DNA of 58,762 nucleotides from contig JBGPBV010000027.1 in NCBI GenBank assembly GCA_041481445.1, positions 1-58,762 on the forward strand, read 5' to 3'. The DNA is from AA29 sp041481445 (GTDB lineage Bacteria; Acidobacteriota; Vicinamibacteria; Fen-336). Made by a program: the position numbers and the translations under genes. The stretch's first letter is position 1; every line of letters starts with the position of its first letter. Below, piece by piece: positions 1-8,151 of the stretch. The notes beneath the pieces are model-generated. The model did no database searches and was not told the DNA's origin. It saw only the letters and a program-made list of their open reading frames with translations.

Positions 1-3
1 CGG

Positions 4-639
4 CTAGACGCGCAAGGCGACGGCCACGCCGTCGCGCGTCGGGTTCTCGAAGGTCAGGAACCCGCGGTGAGCGAAGAGGCGCGCCGTGAAGTCCTTCACC
101 GCGCGCGTGGACGCCGTCCCGTCGTCCTCGCCGTCCAGCACGCGCCCGGACCAGAGCACGTTGTCGGTGATGAACAGCCCGCCCGGCCGCAGGTGGGCAT
201 GGGCCAGGTCCACCACCGGGGGATAGCCCTCCTTGTCGATGTCCAGGTAGACGATGTCCCAGATGCCGCCCGTCGCGCGCAGGGCGGCGGTGGCCTCCTG
301 GCGATGGTAGGTGACGCGGTCCCACACACCGGCACGGGTCAGGAAGCCCTGGGCCAGCGTCACGTTCTCCTCGGACAGCTCGGTGCAGTGCACGCTCGCC
401 CCCGGGCCGGCCGCCCGCGCGAAGTGCAGCGCGGAGTAGCCGTAGCCGGAGCCCAGCTCGAAGATCCGGCGGGCCCCGATCGCGCGCGTGAGGACCTCGA
501 GCATCCGCCCCACCAGGGGACCGACGATGGGGAACTTCCGCTGCCGGGCCATCTCCTCCATCTCGCGGCGGACGGGATCGCCGTCGTCGTAGAGGCGGCG
601 GAGGTACTCCTCGATGCGCGGGTTGACGATGTCCGCCAT
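4..639 (-). CDS. SAM-dependent O-methyltransferase (class I, CCoAOMT-like)
   Basis: Predicted soluble methyltransferase of the O-methyltransferase family 3 / caffeoyl-CoA OMT-like group, using S-adenosylmethionine and a divalent metal. The 211-residue length is typical. Visible motifs are the SAM-binding loop ELGSGYGYSA (residues 61-70), the metal/SAM region YLDIDKEGYP (131-140) and RPGGLFITDNVLWSG (151-165). The family includes small-molecule catechol methylases and bacterial TrmR-type tRNA wobble methylases, so the substrate cannot be named. It is the last gene of the ACIII/caa3 oxidase operon, 8 nt after the subunit IV gene, which suggests co-transcription but not necessarily a respiratory role. 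Start ATG at 639. Family call is secure, substrate unknown. Confidence 0.85.
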   Translation of the reverse strand: MADIVNPRIEEYLRRLYDDGDPVRREMEEMARQRKFPIVGPLVGRMLEVLTRAIGARRIFELGSGYGYSALHFARAAGPGASVHCTELSEENVTLAQGFLTRAGVWDRVTYHRQEATAALRATGGIWDIVYLDIDKEGYPPVVDLAHAHLRPGGLFITDNVLWSGRVLDGEDDGTASTRAVKDFTARLFAHRGFLTFENPTRDGVAVALRV

Positions 640-647
640 GATCGCCC

Positions 648-992
648 CTAGGTGCCCGGGTTGCCGAGGTTCAGGAACAGGTGGGCCAGGAGGTCCGCGC
701 CCACCCCCAGGATCAACTGCGCGAGGAAGAAGATCGCCGCCCCCACCCAGACCCAGTAGAGCTTGGGGCTGTACTTGAGGTGCATGAAGAAGAACACGAC
801 CAGGCTGGCCTTGGTGACCGCGATGAGCATGGCCACCGGGGTGTTCCAGATGCCGAGGTCCAGGTAGCTGGCGGCCACGGTGCCCCCCGTCCCCACCATG
901 AGGGCGAGGAACACCAGGATGTAGGTGCCCACCGGCACGATGTGGTCGTGCGGCTCGGCGTGGGCCTCGGGGTGGGCGGCGGGCTCAGCCAT
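648..992 (-). CDS. coxD: Cytochrome c oxidase subunit IV (caa3 type)
   Basis: Small accessory subunit of the aa3/caa3 heme-copper oxidase in the cytoplasmic membrane; in this family it aids assembly and stability and binds no cofactor. The 114-residue protein has a His/Pro-rich cytoplasmic N-terminus and three hydrophobic spans (about 20-42, 49-71, 79-101). The middle segment VVFFFMHLKYSPKLYW matches the prokaryotic COX4/CyoD family. The ATG at 992 overlaps the end of coxC by 8 nt, so the two genes are translationally coupled. Gene order B-A-C-D is canonical. Confidence 0.87.
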   Translation of the reverse strand: MAEPAAHPEAHAEPHDHIVPVGTYILVFLALMVGTGGTVAASYLDLGIWNTPVAMLIAVTKASLVVFFFMHLKYSPKLYWVWVGAAIFFLAQLILGVGADLLAHLFLNLGNPGT

Positions 993-1701
993 GGTGCGGA
1001 ATCAGGTAGAGGAGGGGGAACAGGAAGATCCACACGATGTCGACGAAGTGCCAGTAGAGCCCCGTGATCTCGACCGGCGTGTAGTAGGCGGGCCCGAAGC
1101 GGCCGCGCCAGGCCGACCAGGCCATGAAGGCGATGATCGGGATCCCGATGATCATGTGCAGCGCGTGCAGGCCGGTGAGGCCGAAGTAGAGGGCGAAGAA
1201 GATCTCGGAGTGGCGCGCGATGTCGCTGTCCTCGAGGAGCGGCTGGCCCTTCGCGTCGCGCAGGCTCTCCACGCTGTAGGTCGGCCCCGGCACCAGATGG
1301 TGATGGAACTTGTCCGCGTACTCGACGACCTTGATGCCCAGGAACACCGAGCCCAGCAGAATCGTGAGCAGGAGGAACAGCACCGTGGCCTTGCGCTTGC
1401 CGAGGGCGGCCGCGTGCACGCCCAGGGCCATGGTCAGGCTCGAGCAGATGAGCACGGCGGTGTTGACGGTGCCCAGGGGGACGTCGAGGTGGTGGCTGCC
1501 GGCGGCGAAGGCGTCGTAGTAGACGTTCCGGTAGACGGCGTAGCAGGTCAGCATGCCGCCGAAGAAGAGGATCTCCTGGGCGATGAAGACCCACATCCCG
1601 AGCAGGGACGACTCCTTCTGGGTGGCCAGGCTGTCGAAGTGGTGGCGCAGCGCGGGGTGATGCGCGCCCGCCGCCGGCGCGGCCTCGCTCAGGCTAGACA
1701 A
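985..1701 (-). CDS. coxC: Cytochrome c oxidase subunit III
   Basis: Membrane subunit III of the heme-copper oxidase, which stabilises proton uptake by subunit I. The 238-residue protein has five main spans like the short CyoC/CtaE type and keeps the conserved Glu in the first span (segment FIAQEILFFGG) and the C-terminal signature LYWHFVDIVWIFLFPLLY. The start appears to be TTG at 1701, because a strong GGAGGAGG ribosome binding site lies 6 nt upstream and no ATG or GTG is near; this start overlaps the coxA stop by 8 nt. The unusual TTG start may lower subunit III synthesis relative to subunit I, which is inference. Confidence 0.9.
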   Translation of the reverse strand: MSSLSEAAPAAGAHHPALRHHFDSLATQKESSLLGMWVFIAQEILFFGGMLTCYAVYRNVYYDAFAAGSHHLDVPLGTVNTAVLICSSLTMALGVHAAALGKRKATVLFLLLTILLGSVFLGIKVVEYADKFHHHLVPGPTYSVESLRDAKGQPLLEDSDIARHSEIFFALYFGLTGLHALHMIIGIPIIAFMAWSAWRGRFGPAYYTPVEITGLYWHFVDIVWIFLFPLLYLIPHHG

Positions 1702-3379
1702 TCCGCGCCTCCTCCTCCGACCCGTACTCGTACGTCCTGTCCGTCACCACCGGCTGCACCCGGAAGTTCTCCGTCGGGGGCGGCGAGTCGATCTCCCACT
1801 CCAGGCCGCGCGCGTCCCACGGGTTGGCCCCCGCCCGCGGGCCGTAGCGCATCGACCACGTGAAGTACACGAGCGGGAGCAGGTAGCCCACGGCCAGGAT
1901 GGAGGCGCCCGCGGAGGACATGACGTGCAGGATCTGGAACTCCTCCGGGTAGTAGTGGTAGCGCCGCGGCATCCCGAGGTAGCCCAGGATGAACTGCGGG
2001 AAGAAGGTCAGGTTGAACCCCATGAAGATGGTGATGGCGGCCACGCGTCCCCACATCTCGGGGTAGAGGCGGCCGGAGATCTTGGGCCACCAGTAGTGCA
2101 GGCCGCCCAGGTACCCCATGATGGCGCCGCCCACCATGATGTAGTGGAAGTGCGCGACCACGAAGTAGGTGTCGTGCACGTGCACGTCCAGCCCCAGCGC
2201 GGCCAGGAAGAGGCCGGTGAGCCCCCCGATCGTGAAGAGGCCGATGAAGCCCACGGCGTACAGCATCGGCGTGTCCAGGGAGACCGATCCCTTGTAGAGG
2301 GTCGCCGTCCAGTTGAAGACCTTGATCGCGGAGGGGATGGCCACCAGGTAGCTGATGCCGGAAAAGACGAGGCCGGCGTACACGGACTGGCCGGCCACGA
2401 ACATGTGATGGCCCCAGACCAGGAACCCGAGCATGGCGATGGCGAGGCTGGAGACGGCGATGAAGCTGTAGCCGAACACCTTCTTGCGCGACATGCCCTG
2501 CACGAGCTCGCTGACCACGCCCATGGCGGGCAGGATCATGATGTAGACGGCGGGGTGGGAGTAGAACCAGAACAGGTGCTGGAAGAGCACGGGGTCGCCG
2601 CCCAGCGCCGGGTCGAAGATGCCCAGGTGCAGGCCCCGCTCCAGGGCCACCATCAGCACCGTCACCGCGATCACGGGCGTGCCCAGGATCATGATGAGGC
2701 TGGTCGCGTAGTGCGCCCACACGAAGAGGGGCAGCCGCCACCAGGTCAGCCCCGGCGCCCGCATCTTGTGGATGGTCACGATGAAGTTGAGGCCGGTCAG
2801 GATCGAGGAGAAGCCGGTGATGAAGATGCCGAGGCCGGTGGCGATGACGTGCGTGTTCGAGTAGTGCGTGCTGTAGGGGACGTAGAAGGTCCAGCCGGTG
2901 TCCACCCCGCCCGTGATCATCGCGTACATGGTGAAGGCGGCCCCCACCATGTACACGTACCAGCTCAGCAGGTTGATGCGGGGGAAGGCCAGGTCCCGGG
3001 CCCCGACCATGATCGGGATGAGGAAGTTGCCGAGCACGGCCGGGATGGAGGGGATGAGGAAGAAGAACACCATCACCACGCCGTGCATGGTGAAGAGCTT
3101 GTTGTAGGTCTCCGACTGCACCATGTCGCCCTGGGGAGTGATCAGCTCCAGGCGGATGAGGGTGGCGAAGATGCCGCCGATGGCGAACATGACGGTGATC
3201 GCGCCCAGGTAGAGCAGGGCGATCCGCTTGTGGTCGGTGGTGAGGAGCCAGGAGCGCACGCCGTAGCTCACGTTCAGGTAGTTCACGCGCTCGCGGGCCA
3301 CGGTGGCCGGCCGCTCCGGGGGCGGCGGGGCGCCGGGCCGCCCGTACGGCTCGGGGACTCCGCCGGTGTGGGTGCTCAT
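1694..3379 (-). CDS. coxA: Cytochrome c oxidase subunit I, A2-type heme-copper oxidase
   Basis: Catalytic subunit that reduces oxygen to water and pumps protons. The 561-residue protein has twelve predicted spans and all cofactor ligands: H99 and H412 for the low-spin heme, H410 for heme a3, and H275, H324 and H325 for CuB, with Y279 for the His-Tyr crosslink. The D-channel motif is WFYSHPAVY (residues 271-279) rather than GHPEVY. The glutamate is absent and the Tyr-Ser pair is present, which defines A2-type oxidases such as the Rhodothermus marinus caa3 enzyme. The K-channel Lys in AIKVFNW is kept. The ATG at 3379 overlaps the coxB stop (ATGA). An open frame continues upstream inside coxB, but the homologous N-terminus starts here. 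Confidence 0.96.
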   Translation of the reverse strand: MSTHTGGVPEPYGRPGAPPPPERPATVARERVNYLNVSYGVRSWLLTTDHKRIALLYLGAITVMFAIGGIFATLIRLELITPQGDMVQSETYNKLFTMHGVVMVFFFLIPSIPAVLGNFLIPIMVGARDLAFPRINLLSWYVYMVGAAFTMYAMITGGVDTGWTFYVPYSTHYSNTHVIATGLGIFITGFSSILTGLNFIVTIHKMRAPGLTWWRLPLFVWAHYATSLIMILGTPVIAVTVLMVALERGLHLGIFDPALGGDPVLFQHLFWFYSHPAVYIMILPAMGVVSELVQGMSRKKVFGYSFIAVSSLAIAMLGFLVWGHHMFVAGQSVYAGLVFSGISYLVAIPSAIKVFNWTATLYKGSVSLDTPMLYAVGFIGLFTIGGLTGLFLAALGLDVHVHDTYFVVAHFHYIMVGGAIMGYLGGLHYWWPKISGRLYPEMWGRVAAITIFMGFNLTFFPQFILGYLGMPRRYHYYPEEFQILHVMSSAGASILAVGYLLPLVYFTWSMRYGPRAGANPWDARGLEWEIDSPPPTENFRVQPVVTDRTYEYGSEEEARIV

Positions 3380-4413
3380 GGCGTGCGCGGCGCCGGGCGG
3401 GCGGCGCCCTCCTTCCCGGGCGCCGCGGGGGCGCCCTGCTGGAGCTTGACCCCGCCCGCGCCGGGCGGGGCCGCCGCCTCCGCCCCCGGAGTCTGCAGCG
3501 ACTGGATGTAGGCGATGAGCTGCATCACGCCCTCCTCGCTGACCAGCCCCTGGAAGGTCGGCATGATCGGCTGGTAGCCCTCGACGACCTTCGCCGTGGG
3601 GTTGAGGATCGACTCGCGGACGTAGTCGGCGTCGGCCACGATCGTCTCCCCGCTCGCGAGATGGACGGTCTTGCCGAAGAGGCCTTCCAGGCGCGGGCCC
3701 CGCCCCTGGGAGTCGGCGCGGTGGCAGGTGATGCAGGCCAGGGACTGGAACAGCTTCTCGCCCTCCTGGGCGGGGGAGCCGGTGGCGCCCCCGGCCAGCC
3801 AGGTCTGGAAGGCGGCCGGCTCCATCACGTGGATCCACCCGATCATCTGGGAGTGCTTGGTCCCGCAGTACTCGGCGCAGAAGAGGTGGAAGGTGCCCGT
3901 CTGCGTGGCCTGGAACCAGACCGTGGTGTAGCGGCCGGGAATCGCGTCCTGCTTGGTCCGGAAGGCGGGGATGAAGAAGCTGTGGATGACGTCCTCCGAC
4001 GTCATGGTCAGCTTCACCGGCACCCCGATGGGCACGTGCAGCTCGTTGATCTCGCGCTGCCCGGTCATGTGTTGGGTCTTCCACATCCAGCGCTTGCCCA
4101 CCACGTTGACCGGCATCGCCCCGGGCGGCACGCGGCGGCTGGACACGAAGACGTCCGCGCTCCACACGAAGGTCCCGAGCGCGATGATCAGCGGGATCAC
4201 CGACCAGGTGAGCTCGAGGGCCAGCGAGCCGTGGATGGGCCGCGGCAGCTCCCCGGCCCGCTGGCGGCGGTAACGCACCACGAACACCACCAGCGTGGCC
4301 GCGATGAGGAGGGAGAAGAACGTGCTGAGCGCGACCAGGAAGAAATAGAGCGCGTCCACGCGGGGGGCGACGGTGGAGGCCTGGGTCGGGAAGAGCGGGA
4401 AGCCGGAGAACAT
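3376..4413 (-). CDS. coxB: Cytochrome c oxidase subunit II with fused cytochrome c domain (caa3)
   Basis: Electron-entry subunit of the oxidase. Two transmembrane segments (about 20-45 and 67-88) are followed by a periplasmic cupredoxin domain with a complete CuA site: H144, C179, E181, C183, H187 and M190, within the motif CAEYCGTKHSQM. A C-terminal cytochrome c domain carries CITCH (C227, C230, H231) with a likely axial Met at 284 in PIMPTF, making this a caa3-type enzyme with a tethered donor heme. The tail after residue 310 is Pro/Ala/Gly rich. At 345 residues it is normal for caa3 subunit II. Its stop overlaps the coxA start, and the SCO gene ends 1 nt upstream. Confidence 0.96.
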   Translation of the reverse strand: MFSGFPLFPTQASTVAPRVDALYFFLVALSTFFSLLIAATLVVFVVRYRRQRAGELPRPIHGSLALELTWSVIPLIIALGTFVWSADVFVSSRRVPPGAMPVNVVGKRWMWKTQHMTGQREINELHVPIGVPVKLTMTSEDVIHSFFIPAFRTKQDAIPGRYTTVWFQATQTGTFHLFCAEYCGTKHSQMIGWIHVMEPAAFQTWLAGGATGSPAQEGEKLFQSLACITCHRADSQGRGPRLEGLFGKTVHLASGETIVADADYVRESILNPTAKVVEGYQPIMPTFQGLVSEEGVMQLIAYIQSLQTPGAEAAAPPGAGGVKLQQGAPAAPGKEGAARPAPRTP

Positions 4414-4414
4414 G

Positions 4415-5245
4415 TCAGGCTCCCGCCTCCCGCCGGCGCATCGTGATCAGGAGCACGCCCACCCCGGCCAGGGTCAGCACGGCCCCCACCCGGAGAAGAC
4501 CCATCACCGTGCGGCCGTAGCGGCCGAGGGTGGGATCGTAGTGGTAGCAGTAGAGGAGGAGGTGGTCGACGGGCGAGAGGATCTTGCCCTGCGCGGCCTC
4601 GTAGATCGCGAAGCGCAGGTCCTTGGGGGCGTACTCCACCCCGTAGAGGTAGCGGGCCAGGCGGCCGTCGCCGGTGAGGACCATGATGCCGCTGGCGTGC
4701 GCGTACTGCTTCGTGGCCTCGTCCCAGGCGTACTTGAAGCCGACGGCGTCGGTGAGCCGCTTGATCTGGGCGGCGTCGCCGGTGAGGAAGTGCCAGGCGG
4801 CGGCGGCCCCGGGCCGCCTGTAACGGCGGAGGTAGGCCGCCTTCTTGGCCGCGGCCAGGGCCGGCGTCTCCCTGGGCTCGAAGCTCACGGTCACGACCTC
4901 GAAGTCGCGGCCAGGGTCGAAGGAGACGACGTCGAGCGCGCTGGCCAGGCCGCTAAGGGTGACCGTGCACAGCATCGGGCACTCGTAGTAGGCGAGGGAG
5001 AGGACGACCGGCCGCTGGCCGAAGTAGTCGCCCAGCTTCACCGCGCGGCCCGTCTCGTCCCGGAACACGGCGTCGAGCGGCACCGTCTCGCCCAGGCGCT
5101 GGTCGAAGCCGACGTCGCTCAAGACCCTCGGCGTCTCGCCGGCGGCGGGGGCGGGCGAAGGCTCGTCGCGGATCCATGCTCGTGCGGGCACGGTGGCCGC
5201 CAGCACGATCGCCCAGGCCCCGAGCGTCGCCGTCGCGCGCCTCAC
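4415..5245 (-). CDS. SCO1/SenC-family copper chaperone for CuA assembly
   Basis: Membrane-anchored thioredoxin-fold protein that delivers copper to, or reduces the cysteines of, the CuA centre of oxidase subunit II. The copper-binding CPMLC motif (C89, C93) and the distal His at 183 (YAHASG) are both present. An N-terminal signal segment (about 8-23) and a C-terminal hydrophobic span (about 247-268) suggest export with membrane anchoring at the C-terminus, common in SCO proteins of ACIII-linked operons. No ATG fits; the GTG at 5245 is chosen because it overlaps the upstream stop (GTGA) and has GGGAGG just upstream. Length 276 residues. Its position directly before coxB supports the role. Confidence 0.88.
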   Translation of the reverse strand: MRRATATLGAWAIVLAATVPARAWIRDEPSPAPAAGETPRVLSDVGFDQRLGETVPLDAVFRDETGRAVKLGDYFGQRPVVLSLAYYECPMLCTVTLSGLASALDVVSFDPGRDFEVVTVSFEPRETPALAAAKKAAYLRRYRRPGAAAAWHFLTGDAAQIKRLTDAVGFKYAWDEATKQYAHASGIMVLTGDGRLARYLYGVEYAPKDLRFAIYEAAQGKILSPVDHLLLYCYHYDPTLGRYGRTVMGLLRVGAVLTLAGVGVLLITMRRREAGA

Positions 5246-5748
5246 CGGGCGCCTCCCGGAGACGCGGGAGCGGTGGGCATCGGCGAAGGCACCGGGGCGG
5301 AGTCCGTGGGCACGTCCCCCGGCGCTCCGAGGATGCCGGACACGGCGCCGGACTGTCGCGCCAGGTAGAGCTTCATCGCCGCGTCGATCGGGATGTGCAC
5401 CACCCCCGCCGCCTGGTCCACCCACCCGTAGGAGTCGAGGATCTGGTGCTCCTGCTCGCGCAGCGTGTGCAGGTCGCCGAACGGCGCGGTCTGCAGCCGC
5501 ACGCCCTCCGGCTGCCGCGCCTCTTCCGAGAAGTAGAGGGGCGGGCGCTGCGGGTCCGACTTCTCCTCCTGGTGGCGCAGGAAGACGAGCAGCCACACCG
5601 CCACCGCGGCCGTGACCACGCTGACCGCGCCCAGCCCGATCGCCCACTTCGCGACGACGCCGGGATCGACGTCGGCGCGCTCGAAGCGCAGGCCCGTCTC
5701 CTCGACGGGCGGCCGGGGATCGCGGGGGACGGGCGGAGGGCCGCTCAT
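5242..5748 (-). CDS. Single-span membrane protein of the ACIII-caa3 operon, function unknown
   Basis: A 168-residue protein with one hydrophobic span (about 33-57) and a soluble part of about 110 residues. The recognisable segment around 95-125 contains LREQEHQILDSYGWVDQ and GVVHIPIDAAMKLY. From memory, similar 'YGWVD...GVVRIPI' proteins recur beside ACIII or cox genes, suggesting an assembly or regulatory subunit, but no function is established. The C-terminal 30 residues are Pro/Ala rich. The ATG at 5748 overlaps the actF stop (ATGA) and its own stop overlaps the GTG of the SCO gene, so it is translated in lockstep with the complex. It is not clearly ActG. Confidence 0.75.
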   Translation of the reverse strand: MSGPPPVPRDPRPPVEETGLRFERADVDPGVVAKWAIGLGAVSVVTAAVAVWLLVFLRHQEEKSDPQRPPLYFSEEARQPEGVRLQTAPFGDLHTLREQEHQILDSYGWVDQAAGVVHIPIDAAMKLYLARQSGAVSGILGAPGDVPTDSAPVPSPMPTAPASPGGAR

Positions 5749-6932
5749 GCCCTGGCCTCCGCCAGCAGCTCCTGGACCTCCGGCTCCCCGAGCGGCAGGA
5801 GCGGCCGCCTCTTGAGCTGGCCGGCGAAGACGCCGAGCCACACTCCCCCGATGCCGATGGGCAGCGCGAGGTCCAGCCAATGCAGGCCGAACCCCGCGGG
5901 CGGGAACTCGGGCCGGACGAGCCAGAGCAGGTCGACCACGCGCGCCACGAGCACGCCCAGCGCCACGAGCCCCAGGGCCCGCGGCCGGCGCTTGAGGCCG
6001 CGCGAGAGCAGCAGGAGGAACGGCAGCGCGAAGTGGAAGACCACGAGGAAGAGCCCGACGAAGCGCCAGCCCGTGTTGAAGCGGCGCAGGTACCACGGGA
6101 TCTCCTCGGGCAGGTTCCCGGACCAGATGATGAGGAACTGCGAGAACGAGATGTAGGCCCAGACCATGACGAACGCGAACATCAGCTTGCCCAGGTCGTG
6201 GATGGTGTCGGGGCTGGCCACCGCGCTCACCGGCGGCTCGGTCCCGATCTGCGAGATGACCACGATGCAGAGGGCGAGGGCGGAGAGGGCCTGCCCGATC
6301 ATGAAGAGCATCCCGTAGATGGTCGAGAACCAGCGCGGGTCGAGGGACATCGCCCAGTCCACGGACATGAACGTGATGGTGAGCCCCATCAGCAGCAGGC
6401 CGCCCGCGGACACGCTGCGCAGGCGGCGAGCCCGCCGGAGGTCCATCCCCGCGTCCGTCTCCAGTGACCAGCGGTTCAGGACCAGGGCCAGGCCGAACCA
6501 CACCGCGAAGTAGAAGAGCGCGCGCCCGAGGAAGAAGGGCACGTTGAGGTAGAGGTGCTTGAGAACGGCGGCGTGGCGGACGGTGGCCTCCGCCCGCTCC
6601 GGCGCGACCCACGGGTAGATGCGCTCGAGACTGAAGGCGACGGGCAGGAAGAGGAGGAAGAGCACGGGCACCGTGCGCGTCCCCGCCTCCAGGAGGCGGC
6701 GAATGGCCAGGCCCCAGCGCCCGCCGGTCAGGTGCTGGATCATCAGCAGGGACAGGCAGCCCAGGGCGACGCCGTTCCAGAACAGGAACGCGAACAGGTA
6801 GGAGTGGAAGAACTGGGTCGGGCTCACCAGCGCGCCCACCAGGCTCGCGATCAGCCCGGCCGCCCCGCCGACGAAGGCGCGGCGCTGCAGGACGTCCACC
6901 TGCGGCGGCACGGGATGGGTCGCCGTGCTCAC
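5745..6932 (-). CDS. actF: Alternative complex III membrane subunit ActF (NrfD-like)
   Basis: Quinol:cytochrome c oxidoreductase membrane subunit, a paralogue of ActC in the NrfD/PsrC superfamily with about ten hydrophobic segments in 395 residues. Recognisable pieces are the first span pair up to SPTQFFHSYLFAFLFW, the segment LTITFMSVDWAMSLDP and the IWSGNLPEEIPWYL loop, all characteristic of ActF. In known ACIII structures ActF helps form the membrane arm; only ActC is thought to hold the quinol site. Start ATG at 6932, overlapping the actE stop by 4 nt. It belongs to a contiguous A-B-C-D-E-F set, so the assignment is firm. Confidence 0.92.
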   Translation of the reverse strand: MSTATHPVPPQVDVLQRRAFVGGAAGLIASLVGALVSPTQFFHSYLFAFLFWNGVALGCLSLLMIQHLTGGRWGLAIRRLLEAGTRTVPVLFLLFLPVAFSLERIYPWVAPERAEATVRHAAVLKHLYLNVPFFLGRALFYFAVWFGLALVLNRWSLETDAGMDLRRARRLRSVSAGGLLLMGLTITFMSVDWAMSLDPRWFSTIYGMLFMIGQALSALALCIVVISQIGTEPPVSAVASPDTIHDLGKLMFAFVMVWAYISFSQFLIIWSGNLPEEIPWYLRRFNTGWRFVGLFLVVFHFALPFLLLLSRGLKRRPRALGLVALGVLVARVVDLLWLVRPEFPPAGFGLHWLDLALPIGIGGVWLGVFAGQLKRRPLLPLGEPEVQELLAEARA

Positions 6933-7600
6933 CGCGGTCCTCCCCCCGGCACGGGACGGGCGGAGGGCGGCGGCGCGGAGGCGGGGTGGGGCGGGGCCGC
7001 CGTCTCCGCCGGGGCCGGCATCAGCCGCGGGCCCGCGTCCAGCTCCGCCCGGCGCTCGGGCGGCACGTCCTCGACGCGCGCGTTCTCGCTCAGCTGCAGC
7101 GCGCGGAGGTAGGCCACGATCGCCCAGCGGTCCGCCACCGGGACCTGGGCCGAATAGTCGGGCATGGCCCCGAAGCCGCTCGTGATCACGTCGTAGAAGT
7201 AGCCCGCCTTCTCGTTGCGGAGGCGGTCGATGTGGAACGAGGGCGGACGGCGGTAGCCGCGCTGCACCACCATCCCGTCCCCGCGTCCGGTCTGGCCGTG
7301 GCAGGGCGTGCAGTAGATCGAGAAGCGCTCCTGCCCCCGGCGCAGCAGGGCGGGGGTGAGGGCCACGGGCAGGACGTCGATCGGCACCGTGCCCCGCTTG
7401 CCCGTGAAGTAGGCGGCGTCCTCGCGGAGCTGCCCGCGCGCCACCGTGTCCTCGAGGGCCGGACGCGCCGAGCGCTCGTCACCGAAGAAATCGGAGCGCC
7501 GGAAGGCCTTGTACTTGGGCTGGTCGTGCATGTCCTGCCGGCACCCGAAAGCCCCCAGCGCGAGCAGGCCCAGCGCGACCGCCGTCCCCCGGGCCGCCAT
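6929..7600 (-). CDS. actE: Alternative complex III monoheme cytochrome c lipoprotein ActE
   Basis: Periplasmic electron-transfer subunit of ACIII. The 223-residue protein starts with a lipoprotein signal (lipobox LGAFGC, Cys20), so it is probably lipid anchored. It has one heme c site CTPCH (C97, C100, H101) and a likely axial Met in GAMPDY (M146). The C-terminal 30 residues are Pro/Ala rich and probably disordered. The ATG at 7600 is chosen because it forms a TGATG overlap with the actD stop and gives a clean signal peptide; an upstream in-frame extension runs inside actD and is not used. It would hand electrons from ActA to the oxidase. Confidence 0.92.
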   Translation of the reverse strand: MAARGTAVALGLLALGAFGCRQDMHDQPKYKAFRRSDFFGDERSARPALEDTVARGQLREDAAYFTGKRGTVPIDVLPVALTPALLRRGQERFSIYCTPCHGQTGRGDGMVVQRGYRRPPSFHIDRLRNEKAGYFYDVITSGFGAMPDYSAQVPVADRWAIVAYLRALQLSENARVEDVPPERRAELDAGPRLMPAPAETAAPPHPASAPPPSARPVPGGGPR

Positions 7601-8151
7601 CAGTAGTCGACCTCCGACACCGAGCGGGGCCCCAGGCTGAGGAGGAAGCTCCAGGTGCGGTCCTGGTCGAACTTGGGGTCGCGCGACTTGATGACGAGGA
7701 AGAAGCGGTCCTTGGAGGCGCGGGCGAACTGCGGGACGTTGAACACCGGGTGGTAGGGCTCGGGCAGCCCGTTCAGGGCCAGCATCCCCAGCACGGCCGT
7801 GCCCGCCGCGAACAGGATCGTGGTCTCGAACGTCGGCACGATGAAGGCGGGCCAGCTGTGGATGGGGCGGCCCCCGATGTTGAGGGGGTAGGCGATGACC
7901 GCGCTCCAGTACTGCAGGCCGTAGCCGGCCAGGCACCCCGCGATGCCCCCCAGCAGGACGAGCAGCGGCAGCCATGAATGATGATGGCCGAGGGCCTCCG
8001 CCAGCTCCTCGATCGGGTAGGGGGTGTAGGCGTCGACCTTGCGGTAGCCCTCGTCGTGGGCGCGCCGGGCCGCCTCCACCACTTCCGTGGGGCCCTCGAA
8101 CTCCGCCATCAGCCCCCAGATGGGTGGAGGACCGGCCGCCTTCGCCGTCAC
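7600..8151 (-). CDS. actD: Alternative complex III subunit ActD (DUF3341)
   Basis: Membrane subunit of ACIII with a short cytoplasmic domain beginning WGLMAEFEGP, then two spans (about 60-78 and 103-126), the DUF3341 architecture. The segment between spans, PLNIGGRPIHSWPAFIVPTFE, is a hallmark of ActD. It carries no cofactor and packs against ActC/ActF. Start is the GTG at 8151 overlapping the actC stop (GTGA), giving 183 residues; an internal ATG 14 codons later would remove part of the conserved N-terminus. Translation coupling on both sides supports a fixed stoichiometry. Confidence 0.9.
   Translation of the reverse strand: MTAKAAGPPPIWGLMAEFEGPTEVVEAARRAHDEGYRKVDAYTPYPIEELAEALGHHHSWLPLLVLLGGIAGCLAGYGLQYWSAVIAYPLNIGGRPIHSWPAFIVPTFETTILFAAGTAVLGMLALNGLPEPYHPVFNVPQFARASKDRFFLVIKSRDPKFDQDRTWSFLLSLGPRSVSEVDY

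Noticed and set aside
3380..4165. N-terminal extension of coxA
   Set aside because: The open frame continues upstream over coxB, but the ATG at 3379 overlaps the coxB stop and gives a normal-length subunit I.
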